From assembly GCA_905215095.1 (NCBI GenBank), contig CAJMOL010000014.1, forward strand, positions 1 through 14,889: a stretch of DNA of 14,889 bases, given 5' to 3'. The notes beneath the pieces are model-generated. The model saw only the letters and a program-made list of their open reading frames with translations, ran no database searches and was not told where the DNA came from. Every line of letters begins with the position of its first letter. Position 1 is the first letter of the stretch. This document shows, piece by piece, positions 1 to 6,447 of this stretch. This DNA comes from an uncultured bacterium (lineage in GTDB: Bacteria > Actinomycetota > Coriobacteriia > Coriobacteriales > Coriobacteriaceae). Both the position numbers and the translations under genes were made by a program.

Positions 1-1
1 C

Positions 2-793
2 TTCAAGGAGACCGGCCGCCTTATGAACATCGACAGCCGCGGCGGTTCGCTGCTGTTTGGATGGATGGAGGTCACCGGCAACGAGAATCCGTTCTACGAG
101 TTCTACGACGAGGTGCTCGAGATTTGCCACGAGTACGACGTGACGATTTCGCTCGGCGACTCCTGCCGCCCGGGCTGCCTCTACGACTCCAATGACGCCA
201 CCGAGACCGCCGAGATGATCGAGCTGGGCAAGCTGTGCAAGCGCGCTTGGGCCGCCGGCGTCCAGGTCATGGTCGAGGGCCCGGGTCACATGGCGCTCGA
301 CGAGATCGCCGCCAACATGAAGCTGCAGAAGCGCCTGTGCCACAACGCCCCGTTCTATGTGCTGGGGCCGCTGGTGACCGATATCGGTGTGGGCTACGAC
401 CACATCACCGCCGCCATCGGTGGCGCCATCTCCGCAAGCTCCGGTGCCGACTTCCTGTGCTACGTGACGCCTGCCGAGCACCTGTGCCTTCCCAACGCCC
501 AGGATGTGCTCGACGGCCTCATGGCCACTAAGATTGCCGCACACGCCGCCGATATCGCCAAGAAGGTACCGCACGCCCGCGACATGGACGACAAGATGGG
601 CCAGGCGCGCCGCAAGCTCGACTGGGATGCCATGTGGAAGTGCGCTCTCGACCCGGTCACCGGCAAGAAGCGCTACGAGGAGTCCCCTGCCGCCACTGAG
701 GGCACCTGCACCATGTGCGGCAAGATGTGCGCCGTCCGCACCGTTAACAAGGTGTTCGAGGGCACGACGATCGATCTTGGCATGGAGGATTAG
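2..793 (+). CDS. thiC: Phosphomethylpyrimidine synthase ThiC, C-terminal part (5' end outside window)
   Basis: ThiC is a radical-SAM enzyme of the cytosol that rearranges aminoimidazole ribotide into HMP-phosphate, the pyrimidine half of thiamine. The frame is open from base 2, so about 263 C-terminal residues are visible and the N-terminus lies upstream. Conserved blocks are easy to see: [53 protein letters not shown] and CYVTPAEHL. Near the C-terminus is the cysteine cluster CTMCGKMC (bases 707-730), which should bind the 4Fe-4S cluster. Its spacing is CX2CX3C, one residue shorter than the CX2CX4C of the E. coli form; I recall this shorter version in ThiC of anaerobes but cannot check it. 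The next gene, thiD, uses the product of this reaction. A TPP riboswitch, if present, would be upstream of the window. Confidence 0.97.
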   Translation, partial: FKETGRLMNIDSRGGSLLFGWMEVTGNENPFYEFYDEVLEICHEYDVTISLGDSCRPGCLYDSNDATETAEMIELGKLCKRAWAAGVQVMVEGPGHMALDEIAANMKLQKRLCHNAPFYVLGPLVTDIGVGYDHITAAIGGAISASSGADFLCYVTPAEHLCLPNAQDVLDGLMATKIAAHAADIAKKVPHARDMDDKMGQARRKLDWDAMWKCALDPVTGKKRYEESPAATEGTCTMCGKMCAVRTVNKVFEGTTIDLGMED

Positions 794-833
794 CTTTTTC
801 GAGGCAATCGCCATCAAGCCTGCTGTAACGCCC

Positions 834-929
834 GTCAATTGTTGACTTGTGAACATTTGCTTATATTTGCGTAAAGATTGCATCGCCCGCCCGGGATCGG
901 CATACAGCCGGCCCGGGCATCTTTATAAT
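834..929 (+). promoter_or_regulatory. thiC-thiD intergenic hairpin and -10-like box
   Basis: The 182-base gap between thiC and thiD holds three weak signals. A small inverted repeat GTCAA-TTG-TTGAC lies at 834-846. A GC-rich stem pairs 889-895 with 912-918, helped by an inner CGG/CCG pairing, and is followed by ATCTTTA, so it resembles a poor terminator or attenuator. A perfect TATAAT sits at 924-929, about 46 bases before the thiD start, but I see no convincing -35 box at the right distance. The hairpin may end thiC transcripts or modulate thiD; this is inference. Confidence 0.3.
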
Positions 930-975
930 GCGGGGTAAAAGACCCATTTGAATCCGACCGGACAAGGGAGCGAAC

Positions 976-1806
976 ATGGATCGCAGTAAGGTACCCGCCG
1001 TTCTATCCATCGCGGGATCCGATTCCAGCGGCGGTGCCGGCATTCAGGCCGACATCAAGACCATTACGGCGCACCGCCTGTATGCCGAGACGGCCATTAC
1101 AGCCATCACCGCACAGAACACCCTGGGCGTCACCGCCGTGCAGGATATCTCGCCAGATATCGTAGCCGCGCAAATCGACGCTGTCTTTGACGACATCCGC
1201 CCGAGCGCCGTCAAGATCGGCATGGTTTCTTCTGTCGAGATTATCGAAGTCATCGCCGACCGCTTGAGCGCTTGGAACGCAACGAACGTGGTCGTCGACC
1301 CCGTCATGGTCGCCACCTCGGGCGCTCGTCTCATTGCCGAGGATGCCTCCGAGGCACTCACCCGCCGCCTGTTCCCGTTGGCAACCGTCATCACGCCCAA
1401 CATTCCCGAGGCTATGGCGCTGCTCGATTACGAGGTCGATTCCGAGCGCACACAGCAAAATGCCGCCATGCTTCTCACCCGCCGCTTTGGCTGCGCGTCC
1501 CTCGTTAAGGGTGGGCATTTTGTCAACGAGGCCAACGATGTGCTCGCAGAGCCCGCGCCGCTCGATGACGAGGGTAACCACCTGGGCGATCCGCTCACCA
1601 CGTGGTTCCGCCACAAGCGCATCGAGACCGGCAACACGCATGGCACTGGCTGCACGCTTTCGTCCGCCATCGCCTGCGCGCTGGCCCAGGGCATGGAACT
1701 TGCCGACGCCATCAACGCCGGCAAGGCCTACCTAACCGGCGCTCTCGCCGCCGGCTTTGACATGGGCAAAGGCTCCGGCCCCGTCAACCATATGTGGCAG
1801 TATTAA
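976..1806 (+). CDS. thiD: Hydroxymethylpyrimidine/phosphomethylpyrimidine kinase ThiD
   Basis: ThiD phosphorylates HMP to HMP-P and then to HMP-PP with ATP, providing the pyrimidine substrate for thiamine phosphate synthase. The 276-residue protein is close to the usual 260-270 residues of this ribokinase-fold family. Visible motifs are SIAGSDSSGGAGIQADIK (residues 11-28, substrate-binding N-terminus), ITAITAQNT, VDPVMVATSGARL and TGNTHGTGCTLSSAIA (218-233), which contains the GTGC anion hole and active-site cysteine. The ATG is preceded by AAGGGAG at 964-970 with a five-base spacer, which fixes the start. It lies 182 bases after thiC on the same strand, so the two make up the HMP branch of the pathway, either co-transcribed or through a promoter in the gap. 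No ThiE domain is fused to it. Confidence 0.97.
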   Translation: MDRSKVPAVLSIAGSDSSGGAGIQADIKTITAHRLYAETAITAITAQNTLGVTAVQDISPDIVAAQIDAVFDDIRPSAVKIGMVSSVEIIEVIADRLSAWNATNVVVDPVMVATSGARLIAEDASEALTRRLFPLATVITPNIPEAMALLDYEVDSERTQQNAAMLLTRRFGCASLVKGGHFVNEANDVLAEPAPLDDEGNHLGDPLTTWFRHKRIETGNTHGTGCTLSSAIACALAQGMELADAINAGKAYLTGALAAGFDMGKGSGPVNHMWQY

Positions 1807-1821
1807 AGCCCGCAGCCCAAA

Positions 1822-1856
1822 ACCACCGCAAAGGGGACAGGCACCTTTGCGGTGGT
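1822..1856. repeat. Perfect 13-bp hairpin, dispersed-repeat-like
   Basis: A perfect inverted repeat pairs 1822-1834 with 1844-1856 around the nine-base loop GGACAGGCA. The arm contains CACCGCAAAGG, which recurs as a direct repeat at 1941-1951 in the terminator hairpin downstream. There is no T-run after either arm, so it is a poor intrinsic terminator. The GGGGACAGGCACC core resembles REP-type palindromes, but that assignment rests on memory and needs a genome-wide count. Confidence 0.6.
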
Positions 1857-1867
1857 CCCCACAAACA

Positions 1868-1922
1868 TCTCGATCTGTAACAGTAACTCGGCAAAATCGA
1901 CCCTAGATGTTACAGATCAAGA
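1868..1922. repeat. Second inverted repeat, about 15-bp stem with 25-base loop
   Basis: Bases 1872-1882 and 1908-1918 pair perfectly (GATCTGTAACA with its complement). The stem extends outwards by TCT/AGA (1868-1870 with 1920-1922) across one mismatch that becomes a G-U pair only in minus-strand RNA. It lies between the first hairpin and the terminator, in the gap between convergent genes. It has no coding content and no T-run. It may be a second dispersed element or a regulatory RNA structure at the 3' end of the minus-strand gene. Confidence 0.5.
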
Positions 1923-1974
1923 CAAACAAACGACCCAAAGCACCGCAAAGGTACCTCTGTGGTGCTTTGGGTCG
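1922..1974 (-). terminator. Intrinsic terminator of the SGNH hydrolase gene (possibly bidirectional)
   Basis: A perfect 14-bp stem pairs 1931-1944 with 1961-1974, continuing inwards through weaker pairs to a GGTACC centre. Read on the minus strand it follows the TAG stop at 1977-1979 by two bases and is itself followed by a T-rich tail (TTTGTTTGTCTTG). This is a strong terminator for the minus-strand gene. The convergent thiD transcript would also meet it, but without a T-run. Confidence 0.8.
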
Positions 1975-1976
1975 CG

Positions 1977-2636
1977 CTACTCACCAAGCGTCTCTTTGAG
2001 CTTGGCTGCCACGGCGTGGCCCAGGCTCTCGTGGCTTTCGGGCATCATATGCAGGTAGTCGATATCACCCGGCTCGGCGAAATCGGCGGCATTCAAAAAG
2101 TCGCAGCCAAACTGCTCAGCCACATGCGCGTAGTACTCACCAAAATGTTCCGAGGCTTCTACGGAATGCTCGTCAAAATCGGTCATATATACGTCGGCGA
2201 TCTGCGGCTTAATCTTGATAGGCGCCATCAGCAGAATGCGCGGACAAGGCGCAGCGTCGGTCCACGGAAACGCGCGGACGGCGCGAATCAGCGCCATGGC
2301 GCCACGGGCGATATCGGAAGCTGTCACGTTGAAGACCGTCTTACAGTCGTTGGTGCCCAGCATGATCACAATGGCGTCCAGCGGCTTATGGGCCTCGAGC
2401 AGCATCGGAAGTGCGCGGATGCCGTTAAGATTGGTGTCCAGATGGCACATGTCGTCGCGTACCGTCGTGCGGCCGTTGAGGCCTTCTTCAATTACATGCC
2501 AGCCCTCGCCTAAGTCACGTTGGGCCACGCCGCACCAGCGCACATCCTGCGCATAGCGCACCGCGGTGCCGTCGCGCATGCCCGCCGGATCGTAACCATA
2601 GGTGTTGCTGTCGCCAAAGCATAGAACATTTTTCAT
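1977..2636 (-). CDS. SGNH/GDSL-family hydrolase (lipase/arylesterase-like)
   Basis: This 219-residue protein carries all four SGNH blocks. FGDSN at residues 7-11 holds the nucleophile Ser10. The block II glycine is in EGLNGRTT (about Gly55). GTND (94-97) holds the oxyanion Asn96. DYLH (193-196) supplies the Asp193/His196 pair of the catalytic triad. LNGRTT and the overall length match the intracellular arylesterase/acyl-esterase subgroup (TesA-like flavodoxin fold). There is no signal peptide, so it should act in the cytosol on an ester or acyl substrate I cannot name. The ATG is preceded on the minus strand by GAGGGGC with a suitable spacer. Flanking terminators on both sides indicate a single-gene transcript, so the neighbours say little about its substrate. 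Confidence 0.9.
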   Translation of the reverse strand: MKNVLCFGDSNTYGYDPAGMRDGTAVRYAQDVRWCGVAQRDLGEGWHVIEEGLNGRTTVRDDMCHLDTNLNGIRALPMLLEAHKPLDAIVIMLGTNDCKTVFNVTASDIARGAMALIRAVRAFPWTDAAPCPRILLMAPIKIKPQIADVYMTDFDEHSVEASEHFGEYYAHVAEQFGCDFLNAADFAEPGDIDYLHMMPESHESLGHAVAAKLKETLGE

Positions 2637-2655
2637 CGTAAGCCCCTCGCTCAGT

Positions 2656-2689
2656 AAAAAGCCGACGGAAGCAGCCTCTCCCGCCGGCT
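2656..2689 (-). terminator. Terminator of the PARG-like gene
   Basis: AGCCGACGG (2660-2668) pairs with CCGCCGGCT (2681-2689). The single mismatch becomes a G-U pair in minus-strand RNA, and the stem is followed there by a run of five T (2656-2660). It lies 26 bases beyond the stop of the minus-strand gene at 2715 and before the SGNH start, separating the two transcripts. Confidence 0.8.
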
Positions 2690-2714
2690 CGACCTATCTG
2701 TCAGCACGTACCGA

Positions 2715-3830
2715 TTACAGGTACTTGCGCCAATCGTCCTCGTCCTCATCATCCTCGGTAGCAGCCTGGATCTGCTCGGCGGCGCGAGCTGCCGCAGCGC
2801 GAGCGGCAACCTGGGCATAGGACTCCTCGTTGCGCTCGGGGAAGTTTGCCAGCACGTGCTTGAACTTGGCAAAGCCCTCGTCCCAGCGCGTAGAGGGCAC
2901 GGCAAAGAAGACCTGCTTGACCTTGAAGTCGCCCGATGCGAGCTCCTTGCGGAAGAGCTCGGCCACGGCCTCTGCGTCAAAGCCGTTGTTGTCGCAGCCC
3001 CAAGCGCCCAGCACGAGCTTCTCGCGACCTAGCTCGTCGCAGATGGCAAGCACAAAGCGGATACGGTCGCGCAGGGCATCCAACAGGGCGTCGTCGCTCA
3101 CGCGGTACTCCTGGCGGGCGCGCTTGGCGTTGGGTGCAGCGGCGACGATTACGTCGGCATAGGCGTGCACGTGGTTGCGGTCGAAGCGCACCGCAGGCAC
3201 CACTAGGGCGCGGTTTCGGTAAAGCTCGCAGTTGATGTTGCGGCGACGGTTCTCGCCGTACCACTTACGCTGCTTATCGAGAACGTTGTACAGATACGAA
3301 TCGGCGCACAGCGTGGCCTCCTGGCCCAGATAGCCCTGAATATAGCCACCGCCCGGATTGGTGAACGAGGCAAAGGCAAGCACAGCCATGTCGCAGAACT
3401 GCGCGTAGCCTCGACCGTTATCCAGAATGGCCTGCGTGGCAGAGGCGTCGAGCACGGTGACCTCGGGCAGAACCGGAGCGGGCTCCTCAGCAGGCGCGGA
3501 CTCAGCTTCGGCGATTTCCTCGGCAGGCTCCTCGACGGGCTCGAGCGCTGCCTCGACCTCGGCAGCCTCCGCGCCCTCGACGTCCTCGGCAACCTGTTCT
3601 TCGGTGGCCACAGCACTCTGAACCTTGGCCTTCATCGCCGCGACAAAGCCAGCAGGCATACCGTCAAACTCGCGAACGCCGGCAAGCGAACGCTCGATAT
3701 CCTTGGCGCACGCTTCGGACACAGTTGCCACGTGACGCTCGGCGGCCTTGGCACGCGCCTCGCGCTTGGGATTGGGCTGACCCGCTCGGTTAGACCTACG
3801 GTTACGGTTCCTGTTGTCGACATCTGCCAT
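2715..3830 (-). CDS. TIGR02452-like microbial-type PARG macrodomain protein with altered catalytic motif
   Basis: The C-terminal two thirds match the microbial poly(ADP-ribose) glycohydrolase family (macrodomain fold, removal of ADP-ribose from proteins). VTVLDASATQAIL (124-136) is followed by FASFTNPGGGYIQGYLGQEA (153-172), LCADSYLY (174-181) and LVLGAWGCDNNGFD (272-285). The family signature is GGG-X6-8-QEE; here the third position is Ala172 (codon 3315-3317), so the residue known as the catalytic glutamate is missing while Glu171 remains. Residues 77-119 form a Glu/Ala/Pro-rich acidic linker between an N-terminal basic/helical part and the macrodomain, and the C-terminus is acidic (EDDEDEDD). 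A normal family member is about 270 residues; the excess to 371 is linker and tails. The ATG follows AGGAAAG (3841-3847). Possible roles are ADP-ribose binding or altered hydrolysis. Confidence 0.82.
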   Translation of the reverse strand: MADVDNRNRNRRSNRAGQPNPKREARAKAAERHVATVSEACAKDIERSLAGVREFDGMPAGFVAAMKAKVQSAVATEEQVAEDVEGAEAAEVEAALEPVEEPAEEIAEAESAPAEEPAPVLPEVTVLDASATQAILDNGRGYAQFCDMAVLAFASFTNPGGGYIQGYLGQEATLCADSYLYNVLDKQRKWYGENRRRNINCELYRNRALVVPAVRFDRNHVHAYADVIVAAAPNAKRARQEYRVSDDALLDALRDRIRFVLAICDELGREKLVLGAWGCDNNGFDAEAVAELFRKELASGDFKVKQVFFAVPSTRWDEGFAKFKHVLANFPERNEESYAQVAARAAAARAAEQIQAATEDDEDEDDWRKYL

Positions 3831-3896
3831 ACGTGGCCACCTTTCCTGTCGCTGCCGCTATCGGCTTTTTCCCATCCATGATACCCCGCCGCGCAC

Positions 3897-3922
3897 AAAA
3901 AAGACGGCCCCGAAGGACCGCC
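3897..3922 (-). terminator. Terminator of the Bax-inhibitor-like gene
   Basis: A compact GC-rich stem at 3903-3922 with a small loop is followed, on the minus strand, by six T (3897-3902). Its two non-Watson-Crick positions are G-U pairs in minus-strand RNA. It lies 46 bases beyond the stop of the minus-strand gene at 3969. Confidence 0.85.
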
Positions 3923-3968
3923 TTTCGCATCGATTTGCACGCACGGCAAGTACCGCTGCAATTCGCCA

Positions 3969-4664
3969 CTAGTCGCGACGGCCAAGGATGTTCAGGATGC
4001 GCAGGAACACGTTGATAATGTCCACGAACAGGTTAGACGCCATGAGCACCGCATTGGGCAGCGTGGGCGGCACCGTCGTGGCAACATAGGTGTCGTAGCC
4101 AATAAAGCCGGCGAACACCACGATCACGATCAGGTCGGTGATGGTCTGCGAGACGCCCATGAACATCAGCACGATCTCAACCAGAATAGTGGCGAGCAGA
4201 ATGCCAAAACCGATGCCATATACGCGCTGGAAAAACTTGGGGAACGTCACGCCCAAGGCGCCAAAGACAAAGGTGATGGCGGCCGTAGCGATAAAGGCAG
4301 TGTTGATGGTGGGCAGGTCGTAGTTGGCAAGGCCAAACGACGCGGTCAGGCCAAAGGTACTCGCAAAGATTACGTAGCCCACAAGGGACAGGCCCACGGA
4401 CTGCTTGCTGGCGGCGGCCGACATCATGACCATGCCGACGATGGTCAAAATAAACGAGCCAAAGACCAGCGGCAAGGCGGCGCCGCTCATCATCATGCGC
4501 GCAAACGACATGGTGCTCGTAAAGTAGGCGCCGGCGCCCATGGCGCAAAAGCCCAAGAAGATCAGGGCAGACATGGCGAGATTGTACGCGCGCGGCGACA
4601 TCTCCTTGGCGCGGCTTGCGCCGCTCTCGATGGGGCCGTTCTGATAGCCCTGGATATCGTTCAT
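3969..4664 (-). CDS. Bax inhibitor-1/YccA family membrane protein
   Basis: The 231-residue protein is an integral membrane protein of the BI-1/TMBIM family, some bacterial members of which are pH-sensitive calcium leak channels or FtsH-associated factors. A short soluble N-terminus (to about residue 25) precedes about seven hydrophobic segments, starting with YNLAMSALIFLGFCAMGAGAY. Family marks are FAGFIGYDTYVAT in the second half (the conserved Tyr-Asp of the pore) and the ending LFVDIINVFLRILNILGRRD. I start at the ATG at 4662-4664 because GAAAGGA lies seven bases before it; the TTG five codons upstream (4677-4679) overlaps that ribosome site and is unlikely. Its physiological role here is not shown by the context. 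It has its own terminator downstream. Confidence 0.92.
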   Translation of the reverse strand: MNDIQGYQNGPIESGASRAKEMSPRAYNLAMSALIFLGFCAMGAGAYFTSTMSFARMMMSGAALPLVFGSFILTIVGMVMMSAAASKQSVGLSLVGYVIFASTFGLTASFGLANYDLPTINTAFIATAAITFVFGALGVTFPKFFQRVYGIGFGILLATILVEIVLMFMGVSQTITDLIVIVVFAGFIGYDTYVATTVPPTLPNAVLMASNLFVDIINVFLRILNILGRRD

Positions 4665-4690
4665 ACTTCGTCCTTTCAAAAGCGCACAAC

Positions 4691-4755
4691 AGCGCCGTAG
4701 GTGACAAGATTTCTGCCATTGTACCCGAATGCTGTACGTCCTTACCTACGGCGCT
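4691..4755. repeat. 12-bp inverted repeat spanning the stop of the upstream gene
   Basis: AGCGCCGTAGGT at 4691-4702 is perfectly complementary to 4744-4755, with a 41-base spacer. The right arm covers the last codons and part of the TAA stop of the minus-strand gene at 4742. On the minus strand the left arm overlaps a smaller GCGC-tgttgt-GCGC stem followed by TTTT, so two mutually exclusive structures are possible just before the Bax-inhibitor-like gene. It may be a terminator or attenuator; no test is possible here. Confidence 0.45.
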
Positions 4756-5080
4756 CGCCCTCAAGCGTACGATCAAAGGCCCAGACCCACCAACGCATCA
4801 CGTGTGCCTGCGAGCCGTCCGCCCGCTCGCGCGTCTGGTCCTCCAGATACAACTCGGTCGCGTGCCTGCCAAAACGCACCTTATATGTTGCCGTACGGAT
4901 GCCGTGGACCATCAGGCCAAACCCAATGGTCGAGATAATTTCGTCGATCGTAAAACAACGGCCGTCGACCCAGCAGACGGTGACCGGCACGACCTGTCCG
5001 CCCGCGAGGATGCGAGCCACGACGTCCACATACTGCTTGTGCACGCGCCGAGTTTTGCCATCTGTCTGTCGATATTCCAT
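4742..5080 (-). CDS. Small conserved-looking protein of unknown function (112 aa)
   Basis: I do not recognise a named family. The protein begins MEYRQTDGKTRRVHKQYV and is rich in predicted beta strands, with a core VPVTVCWVDGRCFTIDEI, a later RFGRHATELYLED and a WWVWAFDRT segment near the end. The pattern of a WxDGRxxxID strand pair followed by a charged sheet and tryptophans resembles small beta-barrel-like proteins seen in Firmicutes, but this is only a resemblance. It has no signal peptide or membrane segment. I chose ATG 5078-5080; an AGGAG lies only two bases before it, too close for a normal ribosome site, yet a good -35/-10 pair lies exactly where a leaderless transcript would start. 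Longer in-frame starts (5101, 5167) lack a ribosome site and add non-conserved-looking residues. Confidence 0.7.
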   Translation of the reverse strand: MEYRQTDGKTRRVHKQYVDVVARILAGGQVVPVTVCWVDGRCFTIDEIISTIGFGLMVHGIRTATYKVRFGRHATELYLEDQTRERADGSQAHVMRWWVWAFDRTLEGERRR

Positions 5081-5087
5081 GTCTCCT

Positions 5088-5117
5088 ATTATCGAACGCA
5101 TGTTTGTATGTTGTAAA
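5088..5117 (-). promoter_or_regulatory. Probable leaderless promoter for the 112-aa gene
   Basis: On the minus strand TTTACA (5112-5117, five of six to TTGACA) and GATAAT (5088-5093, five of six to TATAAT) are separated by 18 bases. The -10 box ends seven bases before the ATG at 5080, so transcription would begin at or one base before the start codon. Leaderless mRNAs are common in Actinobacteria. This would explain why the AGGAG next to the ATG is too close to act as a normal ribosome site. Confidence 0.5.
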
Positions 5118-5268
5118 GCGAACAGACTGTGGTTTTGGGGTGTTGGGGCGCGCACGCGTGTCCTCATGGCGTGTTAGCAAAAAGAATACCCGCGGTCAAC
5201 AGGGCTAATATTCAATTTTAGTGCCAAAAAATTCACTTCTCCCATCAGAACTCGGTAAAGAAACCCAC

Positions 5269-5300
5269 AGGAGGTGATACGATTTATCATGTTTTTGTAA
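5269..5300 (+). promoter_or_regulatory. Very strong Shine-Dalgarno followed by a three-codon leader ORF, upstream of the PiT gene
   Basis: AGGAGGTGAT at 5269-5278 is a ten-base match to the complement of the 16S rRNA 3' end. The first ATG after it (5289-5291) opens a frame of only three codons, Met-Phe-Leu, closed by TAA at 5298-5300, in the same frame as the transporter that starts at 5331. The transporter itself has only a weak GAGAAAG site. The remaining gap 5081-5330 holds the opposite-strand promoter and nothing else I can identify. Confidence 0.4.
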
Positions 5301-5330
5301 CGTGTCTGCAAACTTCGAGAAAGCCCATAT

Positions 5331-6380
5331 ATGGACGTAACGTTCTCAACCTTCCTCGGCCAAATTGTGTCGAACCCAGTCCTTGCCGTCACCGTGATCC
5401 TCGCGCTCGGCGCCATCTTCGTCAATGGATGGACCGACGCGCCCAACGCCATCGCGACCTGCGTCACTACGCGTTGCATGCCCGCCCGCGCCGCCATTCT
5501 CATGAGCGCCGCATTCAACTTCTTGGGCGTGCTCATCATGACGCACTTTAACGCGAGCGTCGCCAACACCATCTCACATATCGTCGACTTTGGCGGAAAT
5601 AGCACCATGGCGCTCGCCTGCCTATGCGCGGCGCTGTTCTCCATCGTCGTCTACGGCGCCACGGCGTCGCGTTTTGGCATCCCCACTTCGCAAAGCCACA
5701 GCCTTATCGCCGGCCTGACCGGTGCCGCTATCGCCCTCGGCGGCGCGAGCAGCGTCAACGTCCACGAGTGGATGAAGGTCATCTACGGCCTGGCGCTCTC
5801 CATCGGCCTGGGCTTTGTTATGGGCTGGGTCCTGTGCAAGCTCGTCTCAATTCTTTTCGCCGCCGCCAACAGGCGACGTGCCAATGTCTTCTTTAAATAC
5901 GCTCAGATCGCGAGCGCTGCGGCCATGAGCTTTATGCACGGCGCGCAGGATGGACAGAAGTTCATCGGCGTGCTCTTTTTAGGCGTGGCCTTCGCAAACG
6001 GCCAGACCAGCGTCGGCGATGCCGGCATCCCCATCTGGATTATGTTGCTGTGCTCGGCCACCATGGGCATCGGCACCAGCGTGGGCGGCGAGCGCATCAT
6101 CAAGTCCGTCGGCCAGAGCATGGTCAAGCTCGAGAAGTATCAGGGATTCTCCGCCGACCTCGCGGGCGCCGCGAACCTGCTGCTTGCCACCCTTACCGGT
6201 ATCCCCGTGTCCTCCACCCACATCAAGACCTGCGCCATCATGGGCGTCGGTGCCGTCAAGCGCCTTTCGGCCATCAACTTTGGCGTGGTCAAGGACATGA
6301 TGTTCACCTGGTTCTTCACCTTCCCCGCCTGCGGACTCATCAGCTTTGTCATGGCCAAGCTGTTCATGATGTTCATCTAG
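5331..6380 (+). CDS. PiT-family inorganic phosphate transporter
   Basis: A 349-residue integral membrane carrier of the PiT (PF01384) family, which imports phosphate, usually as a metal-phosphate complex with protons. The two inverted halves are visible. The first signature is GWTDAPNAIATCVTTR (33-48), equivalent to the family's GANDVANA block, with GIPTSQSHSLIAG at 116-128. The second half has FMHGAQDGQKFIGV (201-214) and GIPVSSTHIKTCAIMGVGAV (290-309). About ten hydrophobic segments surround them. The length is short compared with E. coli PitA (about 500) but usual for the bacterial PiT type that is paired with a DUF47 protein, and such a gene follows 67 bases later. The start ATG has only a weak GAGAAAG site; no better in-frame start exists because TAA lies at 5298-5300. 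Confidence 0.94.
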   Translation: MDVTFSTFLGQIVSNPVLAVTVILALGAIFVNGWTDAPNAIATCVTTRCMPARAAILMSAAFNFLGVLIMTHFNASVANTISHIVDFGGNSTMALACLCAALFSIVVYGATASRFGIPTSQSHSLIAGLTGAAIALGGASSVNVHEWMKVIYGLALSIGLGFVMGWVLCKLVSILFAAANRRRANVFFKYAQIASAAAMSFMHGAQDGQKFIGVLFLGVAFANGQTSVGDAGIPIWIMLLCSATMGIGTSVGGERIIKSVGQSMVKLEKYQGFSADLAGAANLLLATLTGIPVSSTHIKTCAIMGVGAVKRLSAINFGVVKDMMFTWFFTFPACGLISFVMAKLFMMFI

Positions 6381-6447
6381 TCAAACCGAGCGTCCATCCG
6401 GACCGCAATACCTCGCCCACCCGACTTCGCCTCGAAAGGACCCACCC

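Noticed and set aside
924..929. Perfect TATAAT before thiD as a confirmed promoter
   Set aside because: No acceptable -35 box 16-18 bases upstream and no extended -10, so it is only listed as a weak signal.
794..975. TPP riboswitch between thiC and thiD
   Set aside because: I looked for the conserved THI-box words (CTGAGA, ACCTGATCTGGATAATG-like) and saw none; such a switch would be expected upstream of thiC.
4677..4679. TTG start for the Bax-inhibitor-like protein
   Set aside because: The TTG overlaps GAAAGGA, which is well placed for the ATG at 4664.
5174..5644. Minus-strand frame crossing the gap before the PiT gene
   Set aside because: Most of it is antisense to the transporter, and the non-coding part carries the leader and its ribosome site.
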